Below, one piece after another: positions 32,653-46,449 of a DNA stretch of 64,000 nt (position 1 is its first letter; every line of letters begins with the position of its first letter). Location of the stretch: positions 3,624,501-3,688,500 of the forward strand of contig JAYKKT010000088.1 of NCBI GenBank assembly GCA_036023115.1. The letters run 5' to 3'. Below the pieces are notes generated by a model. That model had not been told where the DNA came from and searched no databases. It saw only the letters and a list, made by a program, of their open reading frames with translations. Source of the stretch: Brasenia schreberi. Its lineage: Eukaryota; Streptophyta; Magnoliopsida; Nymphaeales; Cabombaceae. Position numbers and translations under genes: made by a program.

Positions 32653-33279
32653 AGCCAATTCTAACTAAGGTGCTCTTAATTGGAGCCTTGATGGCATCAC
32701 TGCCAAGTAGTGAATGAAGTATTAGATCACCACCCACCATAGATGGAATATCCCCAAGTTCCAACTTCTTAAAGGAGTCCTCATCGAAAGCTTTTCCATT
32801 TTGGAAAGTTCAGAAGGCCATCTCGTCTTCACTTAAAATGGCCTTTGTGACTTCTTCCTAAGACATTAATTATTCTAAACCTTTGATTAGGCTCGAGGGC
32901 TCTTCTTTGGTTCATTCAATTTTCACCGTAGGCTAGGATGTAACAACTCCGAACTTACTCATACTCAGCCACCTGATCAAAACAATCCACAAATTGGATA
33001 GTTTGATGATCGAATTAGCGTTGCGCCGTTGCAGCCCGTGCATGCAAGTCTGAAGCAGTATGGTGGTGCACGTAACAGATGGTTTTTGCTCTTACTTAAG
33101 GTTAAACTTCAAACAGAACAACACAATGACTACCTTTAACATTCTTATTTCTAGGGAAGTTTCCCCGTTTCGTAGAGTAGTCAAACTTTTCTAACAATGG
33201 ATGTAAACCATTTGGTGGAAGGTTAGCTATTGTTAAGCAAATAAATGCACCCACTATTGGTGTCATGGCTAATAATTCA
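32651..33279. other. no gene recognised, mixed composition
   Basis: Less AT-rich than its surroundings. Minus-strand stretches such as DEDSFKKLELGDIPSMVGGD (about 32670-32790) and [19 protein letters not shown] (about 33200-33260) look protein-like but lie in different frames with stops between. This may be a decayed gene or element. Confidence 0.3.
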
Positions 33280-34203
<924 letters not shown>

Positions 34204-34317
34204 CTTCACAATTGATCTCAAACATCAAACATTAAAAATATTTTAGTAAAATCCTATAATTTAAACATTATGCATCTATGACTCCTTATATATGGAATCA
34301 AATGTTGTAGATATTTT

Positions 34318-34764
34318 CAGTGTTATCCGTAACAATACACTACCCCGTATCATAAAATGGTGAATATCGCACCGTATCGCTGCACCTCAAATTTTTTTTG
34401 AAGGTTTTTGGCCTTTTTTCGCTTCTCTTCACTTCTCTCTAAGGCATCATTCGATATGCTTGTTTGAGATTGCAAAATGTGTATGTAACATGTAAATTTC
34501 GTTAGAGAGAAGCTTAACTAACCAAATTGTCAAATACACGATATGCTCGTATATGAAGAAACATTCATCATATAATGCATGTACCAACCAAATTTATGTA
34601 TCAAATATGAATAATTGTCTATTTGTTGACAGTATTCAAACTGTTGCCAAATAGGTTTGGTGGAAAAAGCTTAACTAACCAAATACAAATTCTTTAATCT
34701 TAGTCCACATTCATCGTGACCTGAATCGAGCTCGTTGTTGCATTAGAAGGCTGAACCCAAGCAG

Positions 34765-34855
<91 letters not shown>

Positions 34856-35171
34856 ATCATTTTTATATTTTTGGCTTATTTTCAATTATTGTTTCTTGGA
34901 ATAGTATACATGTAATTTTAAAATTTGTAAATTTTTTTGAAAGATAATATTATTATATTAATGTCTACACTATAAACTCTTAGGAATTCATAAAGATGTT
35001 TCACTAGATTTTTAAAGCAGTCGAAGGATGTCTTAGAGAAGTGAAGAGAGGCCAAAAACCTTAAAAAAAAAATTTGAAAATGTTTAAGGAAATGTTTAGA
35101 GAAGTGAAGATGTATACGCCCGTATCGTGGAGCCCAGCGATACCCGATACGATACGCGTCAGACAACATTG
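34318..35171 (+). mobile_element. non-autonomous hAT element, deletion relative of 415-3461
   Basis: 854 bp. It begins CAGTGTTATCCG and ends CGCGTCAGACAACATTG, the same two ends as the large hAT in reverse order. It is flanked by an 8-bp duplication GATATTTT (34310-34317 and 35172-35179). GTATCG motifs near both ends match. Inner arms (GAAGGTTTTTGGCC and GGCCAAAAACCTT) extend the inversion, so it can fold. The interior has no transposase and contains a (TA)n tract at 34769-34851. It is inserted between two tandem copies of a roughly 76-bp host repeat. Confidence 0.9.
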
Positions 35172-35407
35172 GATATTTTAGTAAGATCATGCAATTTAAA
35201 TATTATGCATCTATTACTCCTTATATATGAAATGAAATTATGCCCACCACTCACAAGCAAATGTCCACCAATTGCTTTTGGCTAACAAAGGTGTAATTTA
35301 AAAGTTTTAAAAGTTATTGAAAAGTACATAGTACAATATTACTATACTCATATTTTAAAAAGTAACTATTAAACACGAGTGAACAAAATCAATGGTAGAC
35401 AGATCCA

Positions 35408-35497
<90 letters not shown>

Positions 35498-35837
35498 CTT
35501 AATCGAAACATTCATGATCATATATTTTAACAATTAATTTCAGTGAGAAAAAAGGCTCTTGAGTCTTGACGTGGATGTAGTGGAATCCATTAGATAGATT
35601 GAGAAAAGAATGGAAGCAAGTACCATGCACCATGTGCAGCCTGTTGTGAGATTCAGTCAAAAAATCAATACTCATCGTCTTACAGTTACACGGCGAAGGA
35701 AAAAGGTGAAAAGTTAAAACGATTTTTACGTTCCCAAAGGGAAACTCCAAAACGGGCTGTTAACTTGTTTAGGTGTGGCAATTTCGTGTTCTTGAACGTG
35801 TTGTTTCATGTTTATGTCAAAAGCAGGTCAACACGCA
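35172..35837. other. repeat DNA, no gene
   Basis: Starts with the second copy of a repeat also seen at 34230-34310. (TA)n at 35414-35495. The stretch 35290-35370 resembles 22020-22110. No coding signal. Confidence 0.45.
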
Positions 35838-35963
35838 CCAAGAGCGGTAGCTCAATAACAAGACGCTCTAGCACCGTTGCTGGTGGTGGGGAGTTCAACT
35901 CCAAGAGGGTGCACGTGTGTATTAGGCTCCGGCCTCCTCTTGTAATCAAAGAAAAAGAAAAGT
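35838..35963 (+). repeat. tRNA-derived SINE
   Basis: GCGGTAGCTCAATAAC (A-box region, about 35845) is followed 43 bp on by GGGGAGTTCAACTCC (B box, 35889-35902), then GGGTGCACGTGTGTATTAGG, CTCCGGCCTCCTCTT and an AAAGAAAAAGAAAAG tail. This is the best-preserved copy of the SINE-like family in this window. Confidence 0.7.
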
Positions 35964-37227
35964 AAGCCAAGGCAACTACAACCCAAATTCTTGTGTCACC
36001 ACTGGCGACAAACTTGGACTCTTTGGGTCTTGTGTCAATTGGGTTTTATTGTGTTATTATAATTTTTTCAAACCACTTCATGTTTCTTGGGTCTGATCTG
36101 AAACTGCCAAGAACTTCATGTTTTTTTATCGTGTTCAGTTCATGCGGTTTTATGTTTCCATAAAATAAAACAAGTTAAATCTAGGCATTGCTTTTGCAAA
36201 GTCCCCACCAGATCCTACCCGCTCTGCCCCTGTTGGGTTGTGGTTGAGAACCCTCCCATTTAGGGGCGAAACGGCTTTTGTTTCATATCTCGTGTCATGC
36301 GAGTTGAGGTTGGGTTCAGGCTACGCATAGGTACTTTAAACATGATAATTAATATTTTTACTTAGATACCATATTTATAAAATTGAATATTACTCTTAAT
36401 CCAATTTTCTTTTCACTCAATTACAATATATATTCACAAATTTTTCCTCCACAACCGACCACTTTGTTGCTTTCAACATAGATTAAGATTCTAAGAGAGT
36501 GTTTGATTATGAGGCCTAGCGATAAGAACAGAACTAAAATTGTTATAGGCCTAAGCATCGTAATCAAACACGGGCATTGGCATTCAGTAGAAAGAAGTGG
36601 CATGTTTCTCATGTTAAGCCGCTAGGACGGATCTTCCAATAAGAGTTTTGCAGGCCTCACCTCATAATAAAAAATCATCCGATCGTATTAATTCAATACA
36701 ATTATTTTTAATGCGAGACACATTGGGTGAAATTTGAATCCGACCAAGCCCAACCCATTAATATGCCTTCCTAATTTCAACCTGATCCCTTTTCGTGTTA
36801 TTTTAGGTGACACGAACATTATCCTTTTTAAATCGAGTTTTCATGTCAATGTCACCGCTATGATTGGTCGGCATTCATTTGGGTTCTTGGACGTGTCAAT
36901 TGACCATGTTGCCCCAACGCGTCAGATGTTAACTGGACGAACAAGACCTTTTGAGAATGGTAGATGACGAGAGATTGGGGAAGAGAACCAACCGACTGTC
37001 AACCCACTCCATGCAAAGAGTGGTGGTCGGTACAGCACGTCTAGTCGGCTCGGCTAATCGAGCCACCCCAAAATGGCTCGTTGAGTATATTACTGATTCT
37101 TTCTTCTTTGTCAGCAGCAAACTATTTATTCTAATTGGAAACAAAATAAATTCAAAAGAAAAAAATCCAGAGAAGGTGCATGCTCTCAACTACCAATCCT
37201 GTTTGGGACTACCTCACAGCTGTTTGC

Positions 37228-37274
<47 letters not shown>

Positions 37275-37278
37275 GTTT
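35964..37278. other. no gene recognised
   Basis: AT-rich sequence with scattered short open frames. (TA)n at 37232-37272. No transposon domain or host exon was identified. Confidence 0.4.
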
Positions 37279-37483
37279 ATTGAAGAAATAAAATATTGAG
37301 ATGAATGACTATAATAAAAGATCGTACATCTACTGAGGTTATTAGAAACAAATTGAGAGTGACACCAATAGATGACAAAATAAGAAAAAATCGTTTGAGA
37401 TTGATCGGAGAAAGATGACCAAAGAAAAGTTCGGTAGAAAGGTATAAAAAACTAGATTGCAAAATGTTAAAAGAGAAAGAGAA

Positions 37484-37485
<2 letters not shown>
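37279..37485 (+). mobile_element. RTE-type LINE fragment (C-terminal part)
   Basis: In one frame it reads TEVIRNKLRVTPIDDKIRKN followed by RLRLIGE. This matches the region RNEVIRNKLGAAPIEDKMRD of the RTE element at 59659-62885. Frames are broken, and a (TA)n tract (37486-37560) follows directly. Confidence 0.7.
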
Positions 37486-37560
<75 letters not shown>

Positions 37561-38099
37561 ATATTACTCAGTTGACGACTGATAGTTGGTTGTTGTGGCT
37601 GGTGCTGTCATATAATAATGGCCATATTGTCATGCAAGGCTTCTCTGGTCATGGAACCGGAGTGTGAGACACAATCGGCTGGAGAAGCTCAAGATGAATA
37701 CGGTCTGAGCTGGGTTGGTGTACTCGATTCATTGCCTATTATTGTCCATGTTTTTTTGCATTATGATGGTCATGAATATCTGTTTATGTCAGAACTCAAA
37801 TGTTTATCATTCTTTTAAGCTACAAATACATACATATATATAATATATATAATTGTGTGCGCTCATATACATAAACACACAACACGCACGCACATATATA
37901 TAAAGATACATGCATACATAAATACATGACATTCAACGATTTTTACTAGTACTTTCAAATGTTTTACATTTTGGATCTATTTTAAGTGTTCATTATGTTA
38001 GCACATTTTGTTTGGTAAAAGAGACTGGCAATTGAAGGCCCCAGGGAGAAGACCGATCAAAATTAACCTATATTTTCGCGCTTTAAGGTGTGATCACAA
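37561..38099. other. no gene recognised
   Basis: Short AT-rich stretch up to the left Copia LTR, without coding signal. Confidence 0.4.
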
Positions 38100-39151
38100 T
38101 GCTGGATTTAATGTTAATTAAACTCATGTACATTAATAATATTTATTCATGTTAAGTATTCCTAAATATTCAATTGATGTATGTATGTGAAAGTCTTAAA
38201 ATGTAAAAAGTCACATGTGAGATACTTATACATGTGAAGACCGAGAGAAGACAAAGTTTAGTTCTATATTGAAGAATGAGACAAATCCACATGTCATTTT
38301 ATATAGTTAATAGCTCAAGAACCTTTGTTCAAAGACTTGGAGAGGACATATTAGACCACACACACATGTGTTAGGCTTGGGCTTAAGTTTGGGAATTGTC
38401 ATCAATTTATCCTTTTGCACAGAAAATTTTTGATCTAACTATAAAAAATGTCTATGCGAAAACGATTACAGGACGAGGAGGTACATCATTTGGATCAGAT
38501 CCATGATCCATCACGATATCAACAACTAAAGGATTAAGTCTTAATAATCCACACACTTTTAATCTAACAGTTAAAAGTGTCTATGCAAGAACTGGTTATG
38601 AGATGAGGAGGTGCATCATTTAGATCGGATCCTTGATCCATGATCCATGATCCATCACCATACCTATAACTAAAGTATTAGGTCTCCATAATCAACACTT
38701 TTGTGTGAAACACTCTCTGTGTTCTCTCTGCCTATGGTGTTCTCTATAGTTGTGTGGTTGACACTCTCTTTGCTCTCCCTCTGCCTATGGTGTTCTCTAC
38801 AGTTGTGTGATTGTTTATTGCTGTTCTTTCCCTCCAACCAAAGGTATTTGAGGCATGGTCGAAGTTGACTTGAAGTAAGGCATGAAGCTTTGAGTTGTAT
38901 ATTCATTTTATTCTAGAAGGAGAGTGCCCATACCCATACATATTGTATAGCAGGACATTGATTTCTCTAAGGAAAGTTCTCAAGGACGACTCACAAAGAT
39001 AAGTTTCTTTTATGATTTTTGCTTCTTCTTTCATTTTCTTTACTGGTAGTTCATGTCTTACTTTGGATCTATGACTGTTATTGATTTAGGCATGTTTATA
39101 ATTATTGCATATTGATTTATTATGCGTGTATTTCTATGACTTTTTTCAATA
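38100..39151 (+). repeat. left LTR of plus-strand Copia
   Basis: Starts TGCTGGATTTAATGTTAATT and ends CTTTTTTCAATA. It is about 190 bp longer than the right LTR, partly through an internal repeat around CATTTAGATCGGATCC and CATTTGGATCAGATCC (38460-38660). Confidence 0.75.
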
Positions 39152-40739
39152 ATCTTAGAGAAATCAATATTATCTATAGTAAACATGCCTATAACTACTA
39201 CCCTCCGACCTAAGGTTAACTTGACCTTGATGCCGAAAAAGTTTTTTGCTTACTATTTCAATTGTTGACAACAACATATGAAAATTTGGTTAACTATATT
39301 AGGGATGTATTTGCATATTGAGTCAGATTATCCCTAACCCGATAATACTGACCCTAAAAGCTCGAATAAAATTGTCGAGTGGAAGGAGAAGATTACTTTA
39401 TGCCGATGTTGTATATTATCGACAATTTGAATGTTTTATTCGACGTTTATAGTTCTTCCTCTTCCACTTTAGTGAAAGATTTGTGAGATGTCTTAGATCA
39501 GAAATACAAACTGAAGACCTCAATTTTGAAAAGTGTTTCGTGACCAAGTTTTTTAAGTATCAAATGGTAGTGGAGAAATCTGTGATCGAGAAATCCTACG
39601 AGTTTCAGTTTTTATGTTATGATTTTAAGGAAGTTGAGATTAAGCTTCTACTCAAGTTTATTGTTATGTTTATTATAGAGAAATTTCCTATGTCTAGAAA
39701 GAGTTTCAGCGTAGATCTCAAGTATAAGAAGGGTAAGATACCTTTGATGACTTCATAATAGACATAACAATAGAGAAAGATCATAAAAGTCAGAAATCCG
39801 TTATACTTGTAGACAACACCCCTAAGGTTATCCTCACGATCATAAGGAAACAACCTAGTGATCCTAACGAAAAACAGACAACGTATAAATCAAAGGTCAA
39901 GATCCAAAATAAACCCAAGAATAAACCGTGTCGGCTTTATGGTCAGGTTAACATTGAGTGAGGAATTGTCCCTCAAAAAAAGCTAAGAAACTTATAGTTA
40001 TTGGAGTTATAGTAAATATGGTGATCATTGCGCCTACTAGTGATGAATATCTATCCCTTAAGCCTTATCTCTTTTCTATTTATAAGCTACAATACTAAAT
40101 TGTAGACACTGTGACTAATATGTATGTTTGTGCTAACCAGTATCTATTTGTGTCTTACTAAGTCGTTTATGACAGAACTATGACTTTAGGGAAACATTCG
40201 ACTGCTTCAGTTAAGACTAAGGGCGTGTGAACTTAAAATTTTCTTCAGGAAAGATTCTAACTCTTGAAGGAGTTAGACACATTCCAATGATTCACCAAAA
40301 TATCCTCAGTGATCTTGTTTTAGTTAAGAAGGGATTAAGGTTAGATTGTAAATTTAATAAAGTCATAATTACATGACTTAGTGCAATGTATTTCTTTGGG
40401 AAGGGCTATTTATGCGATGTAGAGGATGTGTTTAAAATTAATATAAAATTAATTATTGATTTTTGTATGAATTTTAATGTTAATAAAACCTCTACTTCTA
40501 CTTACTCTTCTTCATCTATACAATATTGAATCATTTAATGTATGACATGCTAGGTTGAGTCATATAAACTTTGATTTAATAAAAAGAATAATGAACTTAA
40601 ACCTTATCTCTAAAACTATCATAGATATAAACACAAATATGGTATATGTGTGAAAGCAAAGCAACTTAAGAAACCTTATCCATACGGTAGAAAGGAAATT
40701 CAAAATTATATAGTTTAAACACTGACATAAATAATTTGA

Positions 40740-42560
40740 TAGATGATATATGATATATTTTATCATTCTTTGTCGTTACATAGATGATATATTACTGTTT
40801 GGTTTTAATATTAGAATAATAAATGAGACTAAGTTGTTCTTATATATTAAGTTTGACATGAAAGATATGGGGATATGAGTGTGATTAATGTGATTTTAGG
40901 GTTTAAAATCACATAGTATAGTAATCTCTTAGTCTCACTATTTTGAAAAGGTTTTAGAGAGATTTGAATATACAAATTGTAGACCTATTAAGACCCATAA
41001 GATTCATCTAAGGCTTTGTATAAGAATGAAAATGGTATTCTCGTGTATCAACTACGATATTCTCAGATTATCGTTAGTTTGATGTATCTAACCAATTATA
41101 CATGACCAAATGTTGCTTTTGTTATGTATAACTTGAGTAGATACGATGGTTGTCCAGATAGAACATATTAAAAACCTTTTACATAATACTTCGCTATGTG
41201 AAGAAAACAATTTTCCTTGGACTACGTTACGATAATCATCCTTCTTTTCTTAAAGGATTTAGTGATGCTAATTGGATAATAAAGAACTCTAGGAGTAATA
41301 GAGTCATTGAATATGTATTTCTTGTAAGTGGTAGTATTATCACCTCAAAATCAAAGAAACAAACTATTTTAGCTTATTTTACTTTAAGGTTAAGTTTTGG
41401 TAGAAAGTTGTTAACGATAAAATCAAGTCAATTCTCTCTAACAATACTTGACAACTGATTGATTTGCCTCATTGTTGTTCTATTATGGGTTACAAGTGGA
41501 TCTTTAAGAAGAAACTAAATACAAACGAAACAATTAACAATATAAGGAATAGATTACTTCAATACATATTCTCCAATTTTTTCAATAACCACCATCCGAG
41601 TGCTGATAGCATTGACATCCATATATGACCTTATAAACAATCAAGTGGATGTGAAAACTACGTTCCTCCATTATAACTACCATTAAGAAATTTATATGCA
41701 TAAGTTAGAGAGATTTGTGGATCATGAGAATGAGTCTAAGGTGTGTAACCTTGTTAAGCCCCTAAACAATGACATGAGAAGTTTAAGTATGTGATATTAT
41801 CTTTTGGCTTCGTTTCAAATAATTATGATAAGTATGCCTACTATAAATTACTTAATAATGCTTTTATCATTCTTTGCCTTTACATATATGATATATTGTT
41901 GTTTGGTTATGATATGAGAATAATAAACGAGACTAAGTCATTCTTATATAGTAAGTTTGAGATGAAAGATATGAGTGTGATTGATGTGATTTTAGAATTT
42001 AAAATCACAAGGTCTATTGATGGTATAATAATATCGCATTATCAATATGTTGAGAAAGTTTTACAGAGGTTTCAATATACAAACTGTAGACATATTAAGA
42101 CCCATATGATTCATCTAAGACTTTATATAAGAATGCAAGTAATATTCCTATGTATTCTCATATTATCGTTAATTTGATGTATTTAACCAATTATACATGA
42201 CCAAATATTGCTTTTACTATGTGTAAGTTGAGTAGATACATTGGTTGTATAGATAAAACCCATTGAAAACCTTTACACAATATTTCACTATTTTAAGAGA
42301 ATGATTTTCCTTTGACTACGTTACATTAAGCATCCTTATATTTTTGAAGGATTTAGTGATGCTACTTGGATGACAAAGAACTCTGAATATGGGGTCACTT
42401 GATATGTATTTCTTGTGGGTGATGACAATGTTACTTAAAAATCTAAGAAACAAACTATTTTAGCCCATTCTACTTTAAGACGGAACTATGTGCTTTGGAT
42501 GAGACTAAATTGGAAGTTTAATGGCTTAAGAGACTTATGTCAAGTTTATATATGGTAAAG
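40740..42560 (+). pseudogene. Copia RT-RNase H present twice in tandem
   Basis: First copy: YDILLFG-like block near 40780, then YDNHPSFLKGFSDANW and SGSIITSKSKKQTILAYFTL at 41198-41400. Second copy: WIFKKKLNTNETIN (about 41500), the open segment 41791-42177 with LSFGFVSNNYDKYAYY, YIYDILLFGYDMRIINETKS, KFEMKDMSVIDVILEFKI and VEKVLQRFQYTN, then GFSDATWMTKNS near 42350. Nucleotide matches such as ATTAAGACCCATA.GATTCAT and CTAACCAATTATACATGACC recur about 1.1 kb apart. RT lacks an intact YVDD box in both. Confidence 0.8.
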
Positions 42561-43367
42561 AAGTTGCTTTATGCAATTTCAGTATAGTGTAATAGAATGA
42601 CTATCATTACTAAGATTAGTAACTCTTGGTACAACCAAAAGCAACAGAGACACATCTAAGTAAGACTAAAGTCGGTAAGGTCTCTTGTGTCTGATAGAGT
42701 CATAGCTATAGATTTTGTTGAATCTAAAGATAACACAACTGATCATTTGATTAAGGTATATAAGTAACCTTAGTTGAGAAATCTAGATTGGGGATGAGAC
42801 TAAAACCCATGATTTATTCACAAGCAGTGACAACACAACTTAATTAAGTGGAGACCTACGAAGTAGGTTCAATGTGGTAGTAACAAGTTATTAGGTAAAT
42901 ATGATGACACTTTGTATTATGAGATACTATCATTATCTGTGTGTTTATCTCTTTTAAACCTAAAGTGTCATGATCACGAGTTTAGGAAGAGATTATTCTT
43001 TAAATGGGATCAAATTCTAAGACAGGATACTAATAGTACATCCTTGGAGATACTCAACTAAGTGATTAACATTGTGTGATCACATTAGGATAATTGGGTT
43101 GTTCTCTAAAGTCAATCATAATACATGATATGGATGCATGACCATTAATGCATTACCTATAAAGATCACGCTATAACATTTTATTATATTATTATCAATA
43201 GACACCTTTACACTAAAGGTTTAGGTTCAATATGTATGTTCACCTAGTTCTTATAAGGGTAATATTAGATAACTCAGGTGATGGTTTAAACTGAAAGGTA
43301 TCATTACTAAAAGCATAATATGATAACCGGTTTGGGGTCACTTTACACTTTACGACTTTGTGGGGAT

Positions 43368-44225
43368 TGTTTGATTTAATGTTAATTAAGTTAGGTTAAT
43401 GAAACCATATGTATTAATAATATTTAATTTATGTTAAATATTCCTAAATATTCAATTGATGCATCATTGATATATGTGAAAGTCTTAAAGTGGAAAAAGT
43501 CATGTGAGGAACTTGTGCATGTGAAGACCAAGAGAAGACAAAGTTTAGTCCTATATTGAATAATAAGACATCTAAATATTCAATTGATGCAATATTGATA
43601 TATGTGAAAGCCCCTCACATGTTAGACCATACATGCGCGAACTAGATTGGGCTGAGTCTGGGCTTGGGTTTGAGAATTGTCTTCGGTCTATCTTTTCGCA
43701 CGATTTTTTTTTATCTAATGGTCAAAAGTGTCTGCACGAGAACGATTAAGGGACAAAGAGGTGTATCATTGAGATCAGATATGTGATTCATCACAACACC
43801 TATAAATAAAGGATTAAGGCTCTCTAATCCATACTTTACGTGATACACTCTCTCTCCTCCTACCTTTTCTCTCTACTCTTCCTTTATCCGTGGCATTCTA
43901 TGCATTTATATAACTGCTTGTTGTTGTCCTTCTCCTCCATCCAAAGGCGACTAAAGCGTGGTTGAAGTCGACTCGAAGGGAGATCCGCAACTTTGAGTTA
44001 TGTGTGTTTTATCTACACGTACTGTATAACAAGGCATTGATTTCTCTAAGGTAGGTCTGCAAGGGCGATTAACACATATAAGTTTTTTTCTGATTTTTGC
44101 TCCTGCTTGTGTTTTTCATATAGTTTATTCATATCTTATTTTGGATCCGTGTGACTGATTGGGGAATGTTTATAATTATTGCATATTAGTTTATTATGCA
44201 TGTATTTCTACCACTTTTTCCAACA
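43368..44225 (+). repeat. right LTR of plus-strand Copia
   Basis: 858 bp from TGTTTGATTTAATGTTAATT to TTTTTCCAACA, preceded by a tract ACTTTGTGGGGAT that fits a polypurine tract. Confidence 0.8.
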
Positions 44226-44844
44226 CAGAATATCCTAGAGCTAAGGTATGTTTAAGCAACCCAAAAATTCTATTATGTTGTATGTAACATTATTACCAAT
44301 CGGATTCATTTGAATTATAACAGAGTGTACTTGGGTTTCTTCTTACTTTAGGTGCATGAATATGCTTCGAGTCGATCAATCTATGCACGTTAGGCTCTTT
44401 GTTCTCTGAAGCGACAGCTTTCCGTATCATTTGATTGTTGACTGCAATAACGGATACATTCTAGAGAATATCGAGTGTTGGGGACGTTATTAACGTTCAC
44501 TGTTTGTCTAGAGACTATGCCCTTCCTTTATTCAAGTATATTTTGGTATAAGATGGAAAAAAATGTGAAGTAGACGAATCAAAGTTGACATAAAAATGCA
44601 TCACTCACATATTCACATATTTTCATCTCTCTCTCTCTCTCTATCATCGATCCATCTGTCTATCTATATATAAATATAAAATCGACATAGGAAGCCTTAA
44701 CCAATTTTAACCGGCAGACTTATGTACCTCATACTCCTCTCTTTGTATAAAGCATGGGCCCCTCTCGTGAGAGAGGCCGGCCCTACATTATTATATATAT
44801 ATATATATAAAGAGAGATTGGATGGCTCTCATTTCTAACAAACC

Positions 44845-44885
<41 letters not shown>

Positions 44886-44968
44886 TTTCAAACACTTCTT
44901 GTTAAATGATAGTCTTGCTTCCAAAAGTAAAGGGCATTCATGTGCCAAAGCTTGCAAGATCCAGTTTT

Positions 44969-45001
<33 letters not shown>

Positions 45002-45847
45002 TAAAAATAAATCTCACGTACTCACTTCATTATGGTTAAATGTTACACACTCACTTATTGGTAAAAATTCTTACTTGAGAAAATTGTCATAAAGCATTAT
45101 TTATTAATCATGATCAAGTAGAATTACATATATAAACCCCTTAACATCATAATTTCTCATTGTTACTTGTTTGCCTTTTCGATTCCTATATTTCCTCCAC
45201 GACAGATTCATCACCGACCTTGACTTATTAAAAGTATAAACAAAAAAAATTATTCAATAAGTGAGAGTAAGTAGAATTTTTATAGGAAGTTTCTTCTCCC
45301 ACCCTAATGCGTGTGTGCATTCTTATATGTGCATATGTATGCACAGACGAGTGCATTGATAGAATGAGGAATGAGTTCATCAAGATTGTTTTTCATATTT
45401 TTTAAAATACTTTTCACAAGTTTGTAAATTATATTTATGCTTCCGAAAAATAAAGAGTGAGCATGAGTGCATAGTATGACAGTAAGCAAGATCCAACCCC
45501 CCTCTCTCATATCTATATCTATATATATATAAATCTCAGTTCATATTAAACAATCCAAAACAATTTGGATCATCCGATAATAGAGATGCATTTCTAATTT
45601 ATGCTTTTTTATTTAGACTATTCATCTCTCGATTTCTAGAAATGCATGAATAATTTAGTACGAAGGAGAGTTTAGCAACTCACATTCTCTTCTTTACAAA
45701 TATATATAAAAATATATAATTGTGGGTATGTGAAGAGGAGGAAAGGTAGTACTGACGCAAAGTAGGTAAGACTGCACCTATGGGCTTTTAGGTTCACAAC
45801 GCCATTCATAGAGCATAACCGATATACTATGTATAGCGGCTGCTCTA
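44226..45847. other. no gene recognised, microsatellite-rich
   Basis: Contains (CT)n near 44628, (TA)n at 44795-44810 and 44850-44883, and (CA)n at 44970-44994. No exon or transposon domain was found. Confidence 0.45.
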
Positions 45848-46003
45848 CATTGAGTTGAAGTGGGGTGTCTGTTCCATCTGAAATTCAGAAAACTAATGAA
45901 AAGTTATTGGAGATGATTGAGTCCACAGCCACTGGCCACCATATATGGTTCGCCTCAACTTAAATGGTTGAATAAGCAATTCGCCTCTAGATTCACCACT
46001 GCC
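45848..46003. repeat. CACTGGCGGATC-type MITE, decayed
   Basis: Left CTCTACATTGAGTTGAAGTG, right TCTAGATTCACCACTG, with CTGAAATTCAGAAAACTAAT in the body as in 31587-31762. Same orientation as that copy. Confidence 0.6.
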
Positions 46004-46037
46004 ACTGCTTATGTATATGAGAGAGAATTAAGTTTTT

Positions 46038-46110
46038 TTTTATAAAGAGGCCGAAGCCTAGCGCATGCACCCTTGAAAGCCGAACTCCCAATAGAAACGG
46101 CACCAGAGCA
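46038..46110 (-). repeat. SINE fragment
   Basis: Minus strand reads GGGAGTTCGGCTTTCAAGGG, TGCATGCGCTAGGCTTCGGC and then CTCTTTATAAAAAAAA, matching the B-box-to-tail part of the SINE at 35838. Confidence 0.6.
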
Positions 46111-46329
46111 TCCTGCCAAGAACGCTATGGATGCAAATTAAGATTCTATTTACTCAAAACAATTGCACGAAGGCAGCACGAGACCTTATGAGTCCGAGTA
46201 AGCCGAGATGAGATAAAGTAGTGGGAGCCAAGCCAACTCACTCATGGCTAGATGATGATACTGACGACCGACGATAAGTGGACTTTTCTACTCTGCATGT
46301 GTGGGCAAACTCAACCCGGCGATCGAGGG

Positions 46330-46335
46330 TATAAA
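46330..46335 (+). promoter_or_regulatory. possible TATA box of MYB pseudogene
   Basis: TATAAA lies 115-120 bp upstream of the MYB ATG at 46450, a normal plant spacing that would give a 5' UTR of about 85 bp with its CT-rich stretch. Confidence 0.45.
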
Positions 46336-46449
46336 GTAGCACTTGCCCCATCAAAGGGCCTCGTGCTTACCAACTTTTCTTGCTTACTCTCCCCTCTCTC
46401 TCCCCCGGTTTCTGGATTGTCGCTGCTCTCTCTCTCTGTGTGTGTGAAA

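Larger units (their letters stand above)
38100..44225 (+). mobile_element. Ty1/Copia element, decayed, with duplicated RT-RNase H region
   Basis: Direct LTRs at 38100-39151 and 43368-44225 enclose degenerate gag-pol. The possible target duplication is imperfect (CACAA and CAGAA). Gag and knuckle remnants are at about 39200-39990, protease/linker remnants at 40090-40740. Two successive RT-RNase H modules follow (40740-41440 and 41460-42560). LTR blocks such as TTAATGTTAATTAA, AAAGTCTTAAA and GAGAAGACAAAGTTTAG are shared by both ends and by the minus-strand element at 15076-21958. Integrase is largely missing. All frames carry stops, so it is inactive. Confidence 0.85.

Noticed and set aside
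38460..38660. Repeated GATCCATGATCCATGATCCA as a possible regulatory array
   Set aside because: It is a short slippage repeat inside the Copia LTR and is absent from the partner LTR.
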